Assembly (NCBI GenBank): GCA_008694505.1
Contig: VZDJ01000102.1
Coordinates: forward strand, 62,763-126,762
Source of the DNA: Cyanoderma ruficeps
Taxonomy: Eukaryota; Chordata; Aves; Passeriformes; Timaliidae
Length of the DNA stretch: 64,000 bases
Reading direction: 5' to 3'
Made by a program: the position numbers and the translations under genes. The notes under the pieces were generated by a model. That model did no database searches. It saw only the letters and a program-made list of their open reading frames with translations, and was not told the DNA's origin. This document shows positions 50,701-63,500 of the stretch, in pieces (position 1 is the stretch's first letter; every line of letters starts with the position of its first letter).

Positions 50701-53700
50701 AGCTTATTTTCAGGGTGAACAGAAGTTCTGGACCACTGAATTTAAAATATGTTATTGACTGGACTTGAATGGTGACTGGAGGTCCTTAGTAATGAAATAT
50801 CTACTAGTCACAGTGGAGGCACATTCTTTCAAGCATTTATAAATGGCATTTTTGTGCAAAAATTTCTGTGCATTGCCAGAAGCAAAGACACATGGGCTCA
50901 GGCAGATAACGACAGTCACTGCAGAAATTGAGTAAAATCCTGGTACTGGTATGAAAAGCTTCACATTGTTTTGATGAACTAAGAATGTGCTGACAAGATT
51001 TTAATTTGCATTTAGAAAAAATTAAAATGCTGAGTTTTGGTCACAGCAATTAGCTAGTCCTTCAGCTCTCCACACATGTCCATAAACGTAATTCCTCTTT
51101 ATCCTGGATTCAGTCACGCCAGGTACTGAGCACTCTGCATTGGGCTTTTTAATGGTCTTAAATTGAATGCTTAGGATATGCCCTGGAAGTTGGTTTAGGT
51201 TCATATTTATAAATCTTTGGTTTGTGCTGAGACAGAAAGAATCTGAATGAATTCTTCACCACGTGGATTTGGAAAATGTGTTTGAAATATGCTTTATGCA
51301 TTGCTAGAGTTTGGTTTAAATGCATTTGCCCTGGTTCAAGGTGACACAGAAGGTCTGGGGAGGAAGCTCAGAGCTCTGTTTTGTCCCTTTTCAACCAAGG
51401 GCATTTTAGTGGCCAGAAATAAATGCAAAAGGAGTTTTGTGATTTGTTTTTTGATTGAACATTTGAAAAAGTTCAGTGGTAGCACTCCTAGAACGGATGC
51501 AATTGCAGTCCTGGACCAGCAATCAAATGCTAGAAGGAATTCTTAATATTTTGGGGAAACATTTTGGTCTCTTGTCTTCCCAGCAAGAAACACCAATATA
51601 TTGACCCTTTTAATAGAATATATTGATTTTCACAATTTTTGGGGGGTGAGAAAACTTTTCATCCCAATATAATTTCCAAGCTGAAGCAGAGATCCAGCAC
51701 GAGTCAGAAAAGGATTTATACTTGGATGGGGAGGAGAAGGTTCAGTTGTCCAAGCCATTAGAACAAGGATTGCACCAGAGAGGTCTGCAGCCCTAAAACA
51801 TGCTTCTCCACACAGCACCAGTCTCCTTCAGGACAGATTTCAGCCTCTTTTCTTGCTTCCCTCTGCTCTGTAAAACCAGTAAAACACTTCACTAGACCAG
51901 CAGGGATGAGGCTGGCTCAGTAACTTTGGGGGAAAGTCATCAAAATAAACAGAGCAAAGAGATTAAGACACATTTCAAAGCGCTTTTCATTACCTGCCTG
52001 CCAAGCCAATGCTTCCCCTTGGTTCAGGACATATGTGGGGTAGAAAAGTTCAGAAAAGAGACTGGCTGAAGGCTACTCATTTTGTAAAACCTTTCACTGA
52101 CAGTGAACAGCCTAATTCAGAACAGATTTGTGAACCTGCATCCTCCATCTCACAAGCAAAGTCTTCAATGCTGGTCCTAGAGCACACCCTAATTGAATGG
52201 TTCAAATTTTTGCAGGATAAATAAGAGACATTAACTAAATAAGTTTTGTCTTCTGATCACACTGTACATCCCAATGAAAACATAAACCGCTTTTTTGCAA
52301 ACTAAGGTTCTTATTTTCTTAACACTATTTAAATTTCCTTTTGCATTAATTGTGCCACAATCCCTGGAAACACTGGAAAAAGTACTCTGGTGTAGAAGAT
52401 GTAGTCATCAAACTGCAGCTCTGCCAGATTTGTTTTTGTTCTGCTTCCTGGGTTCTGTGAGCATCAATGCACCGAGCTGGGGGATCTTTGATAGAATTTG
52501 GCTGTTCTTTCTACGAAAGTGAGACAAAGGGTTAGTACACAGGGAGCCTCTCCAACTTCATGTCTTCCATGGATTCCCCTGGCTTAAATTCTAGTTGACT
52601 CTCTAAGCTGCTTTTCCATTTAATTTGAGCAATTGGTGCATCACGGTAGAGGCTGGAGATCTGGAATCTCAGATTTAATCTCTTCCCAAAGAACTCCTGT
52701 TTATGAAGCCTAGGAACAATTGGAGGTGTGACAAAGCTAGTAAGGATAATAAATAAGTTATCATAGAGTATTTAATATTTGAAAAAGGAGCTCAGTGTCT
52801 CTATCCCTGCTTCACAGACTGTGCTGAAGTGGTTTGGGAAAGGTTGCTCGGGAATCCAAGTCACATCTCACTTCCAGTCGAGGGTTGTGTGCACATTGCT
52901 TTGCTTTGTATCACTGTCTTTTTATGGGGCTGCAAAAGCATTTTGTTCTTTAAACAACTTCCCAAAGCTTTTTATCTGACTGGAAAATCAGATTAAAAGG
53001 CACTCTTTAATGTAAGGTAGCTAATTGCTTTATATATATCTGGATATAGTGGTGGGGAATGTATACAGGAATTAATAGCAGTTTTCTCTCTTTCCAGGAA
53101 AATGTGTGTATTATAGACTTGAATGACAGGTCCAGACTGTACAGACTGAACAAGAAATATACAAAATCCTTAATCTTTTACTTCTTTCAAATGATTTTTT
53201 GTCTAAAAATTGTTGATTTCTATCCCCTTCAGCAAGCAATGTTTCTCCCAGGCTAAAACACTTGAGGCATCAAAATCTTTTTTTTACCAGATTGGAGTAG
53301 TGGCTATTTCTTGCCAAATAAATAATGTTCACACTGAAATAGTTTGACAACAGAACACTGAGCATAAATGATATTTAGATTATAAATATATTTATGTATT
53401 GGAATACTTGCGCAGAGAACACTGCATGGATCTTTGTTGAGGTTTATTGTGGTTATATTCTCATCTGAAACGGGTGTGTTAGTTTTGTCATCTTGGAAGA
53501 ACTGTTGGCACTCTGATCTCTCCATCACATGGAAGACAGAAATAAGAAATCCAGTGAGAGCCCTAAGTGGTTGTGATCCTTTTTTTTTTTTTTCAATATT
53601 GGATTTAATTTTTTATAGCTGCTATTTTGTGTTGGCCTTGGCTGTGCTGTAGGGACGTGGCCAGAGGACTGCTCTGACTAATGCTGCCTCTGTTCCCAGG

Positions 53701-56700
53701 GGACTCTAAGGGTCACCACAGCACAGCCTTCACTGGTGTCCTCATCATCCTCACTGGGTATTATTCTGTTTTAAGGCTGCAATGGGACAGCTCTGCTTCA
53801 TCATCCTTGGAACAGGGTTTTGGAAGTAAAATGTCTTAATTTTCATTTTACAACCATAAAAATTTACTCCTTTTTCATCTGCTGTTTCTTGCTTCCTTAT
53901 TAAAACTATACTTAGACCATAAAAGTCCCTCTTACTTAATAGAAAAGCAAATCCATTTCTTTAGCTACTGCCTGAATATAATGAAAAAATCCCCATAACC
54001 CACAAATTAATGTGTTTGAATTGGTCAGCACAGAGTCTGACCTCAGTAAATTTACTCTAGATTTAGGTCTAACTTGATTAAACTGTACATCAAAGTGGGC
54101 CAGAAGTCCTGTTTCTTTGAACTAAAATTTTCAGTCTTTCCCAGAATCCATGCAAATGCTGTAAAAGTTGCTGTGTAGACTGGACCCCAGACAGTGGGAA
54201 TGAAGTGAAGCCATTTGTCAGGCAAGGCACAGAGTGACTCGCTGCTTTTGTACCAAACGTCCCACGGAGTTCCTTTGCACAGTTTCCTCCTGCTGGTGCC
54301 CCATGTGCTGTGAGCAATTTGTATGCTCTGATGCTCGTGCCAGGGTACTCTTTTAGGCAAGAGCCAGCTGGGGCATTTTGGGTCTTTGTGTGCCAAGGTG
54401 TGAAGAGGGAGTTCAGCGCTCAAAATAATTCCCAGTTTCTGGTGAGCGTGGTTGGAGACCATTGGATGCGCTAAGGAGCCGGGATATTTGAAGTGATTTC
54501 AAAAGATGATGGAATTTGTAAAGATTTTGTCCTTTCCCTGCTGGAAATTAGTGTTTGCAAGTTGTTTTTTAAATATGAAATGAAAGAATTTTCCTCAGTT
54601 GAAATAAGTACTTCTTAAAGAAAATTATCAATGGAACCCAACGTGGTTTATAGCTATGAGAGTAATGACAGCTTTCTGTTCCTGGTATAGTCTCTCTTTT
54701 AGAGATGATAAAAATAATGTTATCTGGGAACAGCTGGATTATCTGCTAGCCCCTCCTCCCCAGTAGTACAGTCTGATAAAGCAGCTTGATTCAGTTTACC
54801 AAACTGTTTTCACAGAGGTGTTAATGTTTCAGTCAAGGAGGAAACTTCAGGGGGAACAAAGATGAAACTTTGGACCTTAAGTCGCCTCTCGGTGACTACT
54901 TAGATGAAAACTGCCTCAATTCACAACAGTCCGTGCTCATTCATCTCTTGAGTTTTACTGACAGCATCAACTTAATTGGCAATTTTAATTTTACAAACAT
55001 AAGTCTTCGGTGCAAGCTTTATAATTCAGCGTGTTTTAACTTTAACTAAGAGTGGTTCTGAAGCAAAAAAACATATACAGTACAGCATTTTACATTTACT
55101 AAATACTGTCAAGCTGCTGTCACCTATTTCTGGCAATACACATAATCTCTTTACTCTTTTCATGCACATTAAGGAAAGAAGAAATAGCTATTTTGTTAAG
55201 CTTCCCATGGCCAGGCTTGGACAGGAGAAGCTGTTTAGGAAAGCTGGTGGTGTGTAGTGCTGTATCTTTGCTGCACTTCAGGCTCTTGTCACTCTGAACT
55301 GCTTTCTTTCTCATTTTGTTTGAGTTGCACCTCGAAATAGAGCCTGCAGCAGCCCTGCAGGCCCTGCCTGCCCTGCAGGAATAAAATAGCTCAGGTTTGT
55401 TTGGGCTGAAGAGCAAAACAGAGCAGATTTGTAATACCATTTTTTTTTCCTCAGGTAATGATTACAGAAGTAAATTTGATTTCTAATTGCAACTTTGTGT
55501 GATGTCTACGTAAAGTTTGTGCTAGAAGTTACCAGAATGTAGTGATAAAATACAAGTGTGTTTTAGCAATGCCTTTCTTCAATAAATCTGCACTTTTCTC
55601 AGTGCTTCAGAGAAACCCTAAATCAAATGCTGGCCCTAACCCTTATCAGACAGCTCCAGCCTTGTGGTGCATCGCTAAGGATGGCCAATCTTCCAGAGAG
55701 CCCAGCAGCGCTCGGTGGTTCTGTACAACCTTGAATCATAGCCTGCAAGATTGATTTACTGACACTGCACAAAAAGTCCCAGTTCTGCTCCTTCTGATTC
55801 TGAGCACAGACTCTGAGAGGAAGGCTGTGTCCTTTAGTCAGCCAGTGTGGTTATGTGAAGCATATCTCTGAGGTAGGGTTTTTAAACTGACTTTGTACAT
55901 CATTAATTTTATGTTCGGTGTAATAAGCTCCGTTCTAGATTAATCCCTAAAGGCCAAATATTATTGCTGTTACGTAGACCCAATGTTCTTTTTATAATTG
56001 GAAAGTTTCCTCAAGGAGAAGACAGTTTTGCAACACTCATGTTAGCTCTTCCAAAGAAGACATCTGCCCACAAAGACGCTTATCTTGTGAACTTTTAGCT
56101 GTGGGGTTTTTTTTTTCTTTTCCCCCTTTAACTCTGTTGTTCCAGCAGAATGCAGCTGTTTCAGTGAGTGGAAAGTGATGATGTGTCCACAGAACAAGAA
56201 ATGGTGCTGAAGGTCCTAGCCAGTGGTTTCAACTAAGGCAGTGGACACAAGCCAGTAGAGGGTTTATTTAACTTCATCTCCTTTTGTACTCAGTGCTAAT
56301 CCCTTTCTTTTTGATGTACAGTCTTTTGAAACTTTTAAACTTTTTTTATAATAAATACCAGTACTGAAATCCCAATTTTTTCAGTACTGGCAGTTACAGA
56401 GTGTAACTGCCTGCTTTCTTTGACTAATAGTTTATAGAAACCAGAAACAGCAAGCTTTGTCACTCAGCATGAAATGTTCCGATTCTGGGAAAACCAATTG
56501 TGCCTGTTTTTTTTAACAACTGAACAGTTATCCAGTCCTGCTTTTCAGAAGCACCCAAAATTTGTCCTCAACCTCATCAATGTTTGGAATATGCCAAGAA
56601 TGTGAGACTGAACCTGGAGCTGGTAAATTTTCCCTTGTGGTATCCTTACTTTGATGTTTGTAGATTTATTGTAGATTTATCCAAGCTCAGCCAGATTCTA

Positions 56701-56811
56701 CTTGTTGTGACACTCATTTGAATCCCAGTTAACTCCAATAATCTTGTTCAGGATTTATGCTAGTTTCCCTGAAGGAATAAATTGGTTCAATAATACCACA
56801 ATCATAATGGG

Positions 56812-57025
56812 GAAAAAGCAAAAAAAACCACAAAACCAAAAAAACCCCACAACCCAAAACCAAACCAAAAACCCAAACCAAAGGAAAACAAACAAACAAA
56901 TCCCAAAGAACCCTCCCAGAAACCCCCCACCAAAACAAAACAAAAAAAACCCCAAAACCAAAAGAACCCACCAAACACCTAAACCTAACCAGAAACCCAC
57001 CAAACACCTAAACCTAACCAGAATG
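56812..57025. repeat. A/C-rich low-complexity block
   Basis: About 210 bases made almost only of A and C on the + strand (G and T on the minus strand), in AAACC/AACCC-like words. It ends in two copies of a 29-bp unit containing CACCTAAACCTAACC. Open frames on both strands here (Lys/Asn/Pro-rich and Phe/Gly/Val-rich) are products of the biased composition and not genes. At 56902-56928 the minus strand has a canonical G-quadruplex pattern. Confidence 0.8.
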
Positions 57026-59506
57026 TTAAAATCTAATGTCACTGCTTTTGTGGATTCAAAAGGATAAGTCACATAGAGATCTCTCGACCTGAGGGTTCAG
57101 ATTCCTTGCCCAAGTGTTTATTTTCTGGTTTTAGGATTTTTGTCCAACTTGTGGGTAATTTGCTGGCCCATTCTTGAAAATGTAAGGCTTCCCATTACAG
57201 ATAACCTGGGGTTTATGAGCTATAATTTTGCAAATATAACATTTTAATCTGCGTGCCTTTTCCCTGCCAAATCTTTCCTTCACGCCTATGTGGTCTGACT
57301 TGATTCCAGAAAAAAAAAAAAAATCAGGATTGTATTACATGTCTCTTTATTCCCCCAAAGTTGGCCAGGATACTATTGCTTTTCTCCTACATGGGAGTGT
57401 GATAATATCATCCACCGCCCTAAAATATCATGTCATTTGTAATCCTGGAGTATAAATCAAGATTCCCTTCTTATCACTCCTAAGAAACTTTTTATAAAGA
57501 ACTGAACTTCCATGGATACAGAAAGAACCCACCGCATCTTTTTAACAAATAGATTTGAGATGGTTTATCTGAAATCCTAGAATTTGGAAAATTCTTGGGT
57601 TTATTGTATATCATAAAATTACTTTCTTTAATCATCTCAAATCAGCTGGCATTTGAGCCTTTCCAACTAATTTAGGAGTTCTGCACTGTGTTCTGTCAAC
57701 ATTCAGAGTCTTTACTGAGAAAGCTTCTGTCCAATTTTTCTTCAAAGGAATGCTTTTTGGAAAACCTTATGATTATATGCTCAGTGTTTTCCAGTAGACA
57801 CTCGTTGCATAAGTCTTCTGCTTTGATGGTCGGTGATGCAGGAAATCGTGATGTAGCCTTGAGGCTCAGCCACTTCCTGTTCTTCCAGGGTCATGTTTTA
57901 AAATGCAGCCGGAACTTTCAAGTTAGTTTATTACAGAAATACTTGAGACCACTCTTTACTTGCTAATTTGCAGGAATTAGGTATGCAGCAGAAGTGCAAA
58001 AAACATTTCCATGTTTATTTCCTGCAACTGGAACGAGGATGTGCTTCCAAGTAATGGCTGTCTAGAATCCAAACACATATTTCAGCTTCTGCTTTTGCAG
58101 GCAAGTTATAAATTTGGCTTGCAATAACTATTCACAGCTGCTCAATACTCCTTCCTTTGGTTGCTGGATTTGGTTTTGGGATTCCTTGTGTTTCCATTCA
58201 TTGCTGGGGGAAAAAGCAGGATGGATTCAACTGCAATAAGGATTGCAAATGCACATGGATAAGTCTACAATGATGACTGCTGAAGGGATGGTCTTTAGGG
58301 ATATGAAAGCAGCTAAGTTCTTGTTAACTAAAAATAGTGGTTTTATACTTGCAGAGCACCAATTCATTTCAGCTGTGCTTCTCAAGGAGCATTCATTGGT
58401 GGAGCGTGTGCCAGGCAAGAGCTCAACTAGACTGGGAAAAAGATTCATTGGTCATTGTGGAATAGCTTGTATCTGATCAATCCTATTCGTATCTACATGT
58501 AATTACATCATCTTGGCCTGGATTGAGCATATTCTTAAAAGTTTTTATCCAAGAATGTGAGCTATACTGCAGCAACACTTTGCATCTTTTTGCTCCCTGT
58601 CATTTTGACAAGGGAGTCGGTGTAATTTGTACAGTAATTTGTAATATTTCCATTTTTTTTAGAAAAGCTGTCCTTTTCAAGAATTTTCTGATGACCTCCT
58701 AAGAGCTTTTTCAATGGGAATTATCATGCTTTTGTATAACGTGCAGTAGTATTTTATTGTGCATGAGAAGGTATAAAATCACTCATTCTTTCCTGAGAGC
58801 TGCCACCAGAATTGGGTTTTGATTGAGAATGAATTACTGCGAGATAGGGATAAAAGGTCAATTGATATGGTCCTGAAATAATTGAGACAACCTTTCTGAG
58901 AGATAAGTAGGCAGTTTTATTTCTTTATTTTGCTGATGCAGGGATGAGGCAGACAGAATAAGTGCAGTTGGTGGCCGAAACGGAATTGTTGATCAGGGAT
59001 TTCTTGGTGCTCAGCTTACACACATTAAATTGTATCCAGCAGAAGTAGAAACTCTGCAGTCAGCTTAAGCCTCCGCTGGATCCCACACTTCCCACTGCTT
59101 CCCCCTAATTAAAACCCAGCAAATGTGCACATTGTGTTTGGATACACAGATTCTACAAAGCGTTGAAGAACTTGAAGCATATTAATGGCTTTAAATTTAA
59201 AACTCATTAGCCACTGCCCTGTTGACCAGCTGGAGAGAGTTTCTCAGCACTCCTCTGGATCAGGGCCACTTCATTCTGCCGTGGAAATATAGAAATGTTT
59301 GTTGGCTTAGCTAAAAATGTTTGGGAATTCTGGAGGCATCCTTGGGTGAGATGGTGAGGATGCCTGCTCACCAAAGCAGATCTGGCCCAATTAAAGATAT
59401 TGCCTCTCTTTTTTTAGAATGCAAAGGAGTACTTTTTTGTCGAAATACTTGTTAAATCTTATGTGTACTGCCAGAAGATTTTTTTTTTATATAATTTAAT
59501 TGGTAA

Positions 59507-59541
59507 AAGTGTGTGTTTGTTTGTTTGTTTGTGTGTGTTGT
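59507..59541. repeat. GT/GTTT microsatellite
   Basis: A compound (GT)n(GTTT)n(GT)n run of about 35 bases in intron 2, about 0.8 kb before exon 3. It is probably length-variable between individuals. Confidence 0.75.
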
Positions 59542-60366
59542 TACGACTAGGATTCTGAAAAAGCCCCTTGAGAGCTGAATCTTGCTATAAATTGATAAAT
59601 AGAGCTTTTTTCTCAAAATGGTAAGGTTTGTAATTCATTGCCTGAATGTTGACCCAATGTTGTGTGAATTGTGGGCTTCATCAAATGAAACAGGACTGCC
59701 GAGCATTTTGAAGAAAAATTTAGCAATATTTTATCTGTTTCCAGATAAAACTTAACAGTTTCTGAGGAAATTTCTTTGAGATCTGATGAACAGAAGGCTT
59801 AAAGTACAATCCACGAAACACATATGCAGTGAGAAAGCTGTTTTGACATGACACCTTTGAGTAAAATCCTTGGAACATCAGTTCCAAATCTGCCTCTCTG
59901 GCTTTTGACTTGTACCATTTAAACTTTTCTGTTAACAATCAATCAAAGTCAATCAATCAATAAAAAAAGCAAAAATATCTGCAGTTTGGACTAAATAATG
60001 GATTCTCAATCATCAGAAATTATGAATATTTTATTATTTTCGGTTCATTAATATTTACAGGAAGCTCCAGTAGTAAGGATCCACAAAAAAAAAAAAAAGG
60101 TTATTTGAAGTGACGCTCCAAAAGGTCTGAATTCTCTTTACCCATAAAACTGACTTTATTCTTCTGTCTCTATTTTGTGAGCTTTTGGTCTTCAATTCAG
60201 TGGCAGTCTGCATGTTCTAAATCAACTCAATGAAGCAGCGCTGAGCGAAGCAGAGAGAATTAAAAGCATTCCACTCAAAGAAGACACGAACTGACAAAAC
60301 ACACGTGAAAGGTGTTGGCCATGCACGTCCTTATCTTTTCCCATTCTTCTCTTTACCCTTCCCTAG

Positions 60367-60500
60367 ATCATAGATGAAGAGGAAACCCAGTTCATGAGCA
60401 ATTGTCCTGTTGCTGTGACTGAGAGCACACCCAGAAGGAGGACACGGATCCAGGTGTTTTGGACAGCTCCTCCTGCCGGGACAGGGTGTGTGATCCTGAA
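60367..60500 (+). CDS. SPON1: SPON1 (F-spondin) coding exon 3
   Basis: The 134-bp exon encodes residues 111-154 and the first two bases of codon 155 of F-spondin, continuing the Reeler domain. It includes IIDEEETQFMSNCPVAVTES, a basic RRRTR cluster at residues 133-137 and VFWTAPPAGTGCVIL. Cys123 is expected to pair with Cys39 of exon 1. Cys151 should pair with a cysteine in the next exon, outside the window. Splice sites are a strong pyrimidine acceptor ending CCCTAG and a GTAAGT donor at 60501, phase 2. The positions of the three cysteines agree with the human protein after a constant five-residue offset, as far as I recall the human numbering. This supports the exon chain. Confidence 0.97.
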
Positions 60501-63500
60501 GTAAGTATTTTAAAGCATATTACAGTAAAATTCAGTTAAGATGTCAAATATTTGTTGGAACCAATGGAGTTCTTTGTCGCCCTGAATTTTCTGCCTTCTG
60601 TCTTTCTGCTGTAAGTTCCCACAGAGTAAAATGTAAACAAATGTGTAAAAATAGATATTTACATAGTTTTCCTCTGAGAGAAGAAATGATTGATGGTGAT
60701 GTCCACCATCCAAGTTAAAGAGGTGGCGACCTGTGTAGCCAATCTCTTGACCTTTGTACAAATGTATATAAATAGAGTCAAATTTTTGAAATAAAAAGTT
60801 TGTTCCCTTGAACAAACTGATGGCCTCATCAGAAAGATAAGGCTGATGGCCTCATCTTTCTGTCCCTAAAGTTGGGACATTCCCAGCCTCAGCAATCAAC
60901 AGTTCTTAATTCTTTTTTCTCCTTGGACACATTTGACCAAGTTTAGTTCTACTTGCACAGTGAAATATTAGCAATGTAAAGCCTAAACAGTCAAAAGGAA
61001 CTCCAAGCCTTCGATAACCATTGGGTCAGCAACCTTAATTGAACTTGTTAACCTTTAGTTTCATGTTAAAAAAAATCTAAAAATCCTTAATTTTTAAGAT
61101 CAAAATTGCATCCCTCTGGTAGGTAAAAATCGTGTTTTTAGTTGAGATGAATAATAGGAGTGTTCTGCAAAGTCATGATTGTCTAAATGGACCTTTATCA
61201 GAAAAACCAGATCTGTTTGTTTAGAGGTGAATCCTTTTTTTTTAGACCTGGAGATCATTTGGTGATATTTACTATTATTACACACTCTCATTTGGAATCA
61301 TGCTTTTCAAGCAGTAAATAAAGATAGCTCTTATGTCTGTTCACTTTCTTTTAGGGTCGCTCACTGACCTGTAGAACTAAAGAGTGCCAGAGAAGTGTTG
61401 TCCTGTCTCTTTAAGATTTTGTTTGCTGTATTTCATTGGACAGATTGGTCAAATATTCGTGGACAGTTGGGATTTCTTTGCTTGCTTTGAATCTGTGTCT
61501 GGGAGAAGCCTTAAGGACTGCTAAGATGTGCCCTGCAGCAGACCAAAGTATTTCAGGGAGGCTTTTCAGTGCTGGGGAGAGTGAGTTTTAGGCTTTTAAG
61601 GAAAGGCTATCACAAAGGTTGTGTTAAAGATAGTTCAGGTCTATTCAGGAAAATGTGTTATTAGAATTGCAGTTCATTTCTGGACAGGCTGTGAAATTGC
61701 CACCAGCAAAAATGGTCCGTGGCTGCTTTCCTTTCACCCTGTGCTTGGCTTCTCCTCTTGCTGATGGGCATGCGACAGTCTGTCTCTCCTCTTCCACATC
61801 TCTGAGGGTTATTTAGACTCAGCTCTGGCTCTGGAACTGTCTCAAATATTTGCCAGCGTGCTTCTACTTGCTGCTTCTTAGTTTCATTGTAGTAATTTTA
61901 AGAATCACCTGGTTTAATGTGTACTAAAGCAGCTCAAGAATACATTTACAGTGTTTACAGTGCACTCAGACAAGTGTACATCAGGCTGCAATAAAACCTG
62001 TTATGAGTTGTGTTATGTTTAGAGATGGAATATTTCAAGAGATTCTTTGGCAATCCAGGAGATTCCTTGAGTGCTGCTGAGCTTTTTTATCAGTAAAGCT
62101 CCTCAGTCTTCCCCCCAGGAGTTACCCCCTCTTAGCTGCATAGCCAATATTGCTTGAGGCACTTGCTATTTAACTTAATTAATAATAAGGTGATGATATT
62201 TTATATGGTTTTTTAAAGAGACGAGATTTAAACTTTAATCCAGTAACGATATTCAACAACGCAAGTTGGCAGATTTATGTTTTTTTAATTACTGTCCTAA
62301 CCAAAATTGCCATTATCCCAAAAAAGAAAAAAAAAAATTAACTGAGGTCTATACTTTTCTCACTGAAACTTAAAAATCTGTGGTTGAAGTTGTTTCAGGG
62401 ACCTGTCTGGGTCTTTTCAGAGGAGTGCAGTAAAGTATCAGCATCTGCAGGATCTTGATAAGAGTTTCTTCTCTCTCCTCACTGCAAGTCAAGTCATGCT
62501 GGGTGTTCAACACTGATTTTTTCTGTGAAGTACTCGGATTCTTGCAGAAAAGTCAAGAGAGGCTACAAAATGTAACAGCCAGAACTGCAGTTCTGACGTT
62601 CAGCACATGAAGGTTTGAAGTTGCCACTGTCTCAAAGGGTGTGCAGAGTGAACCAGTGGCTTAAAACCTTTCCAGGCTGCTGGATGTGCCAGCAAAACAC
62701 TGAAGTGCCAACAAAGAGCTGGATTAGCTGACTGGCACCAGCTTTCATAACCCATTTGGGAAAACAAAAAAGGAGCTTGGAAGCACAGGCTCCAGGAAAA
62801 GGAAAAATGTTGGTGTTAAGAGCACCTATTTACAGTGTGCTCTGTGGGTGTCTTTGGGGTGTGTGTCCTGCTGAAAAGCCAAAGGCAGTTGTTAAATACC
62901 TTTCAGGAAAAATTATATGAGAAATAGAAGCTTCCTCCCAATGAAGCCTTTGCTGACCTCAGAAGGTAAAGAGCAGCTCCATGCCCAGGAGTGTTTAAAG
63001 GAAGAATGACCATTATTAAGGAATTAACCTCATAATGTGGCATTTGTTTGTGCTGCAGTGCAGCCCTCCATGGTCCCATGCACAGCAATCACTCCTGGCA
63101 TTAACAACATTCACATTTTCTCTTTTGCATGTAAAGGTTTGATGGCATGTGAGCTAGAGTTTGTAGTCAGCCTTCTTCACAAATCTTCTTTATGGTCTAC
63201 TCCCATAGAATAGGATGGAAATTCTGGAAATAGTTTGGAAATGATTATTGGAGCATCAGCCTTGGAAAAAATAATTTCATAATTATTCTAGGTGATAAAA
63301 GCAAAAGTCTAAAAGCAGGTGTTGTTTTTAAGAGTTAAGTCCAAACTCATCATGGAAAAATTCTGAAACCTTGAACTTTAAGGGAAACAAAGTCTCTGTA
63401 TTTTTCTTTCTTCTATATGTGGTGGGAGTGCAAATATTTTTTAATTGCCATAAATATCTGATTAAATCCTTGCAGACTATGATAAATTTGTTCTAGAATT

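Larger units (their letters stand above)
32823..60366 (+). other. SPON1: SPON1 intron 2 (phase 0)
   Basis: A 27.5-kb intron bounded by GTGAGA at 32823 and a pyrimidine-rich acceptor ending CCCTTCCCTAG at 60366. Besides the listed repeats (solo LTR, CR1 fragments, A/C-rich block, T- and C/T-rich tracts, GT/GTTT microsatellite) it is ordinary AT-rich unique sequence. I found no second gene on either strand. Confidence 0.93.

Noticed and set aside
56755..57072. Open frames on both strands of the A/C-rich block
   Set aside because: Their sequences are pure compositional artefacts (Lys/Asn/Pro on one strand, Phe/Gly/Val on the other).
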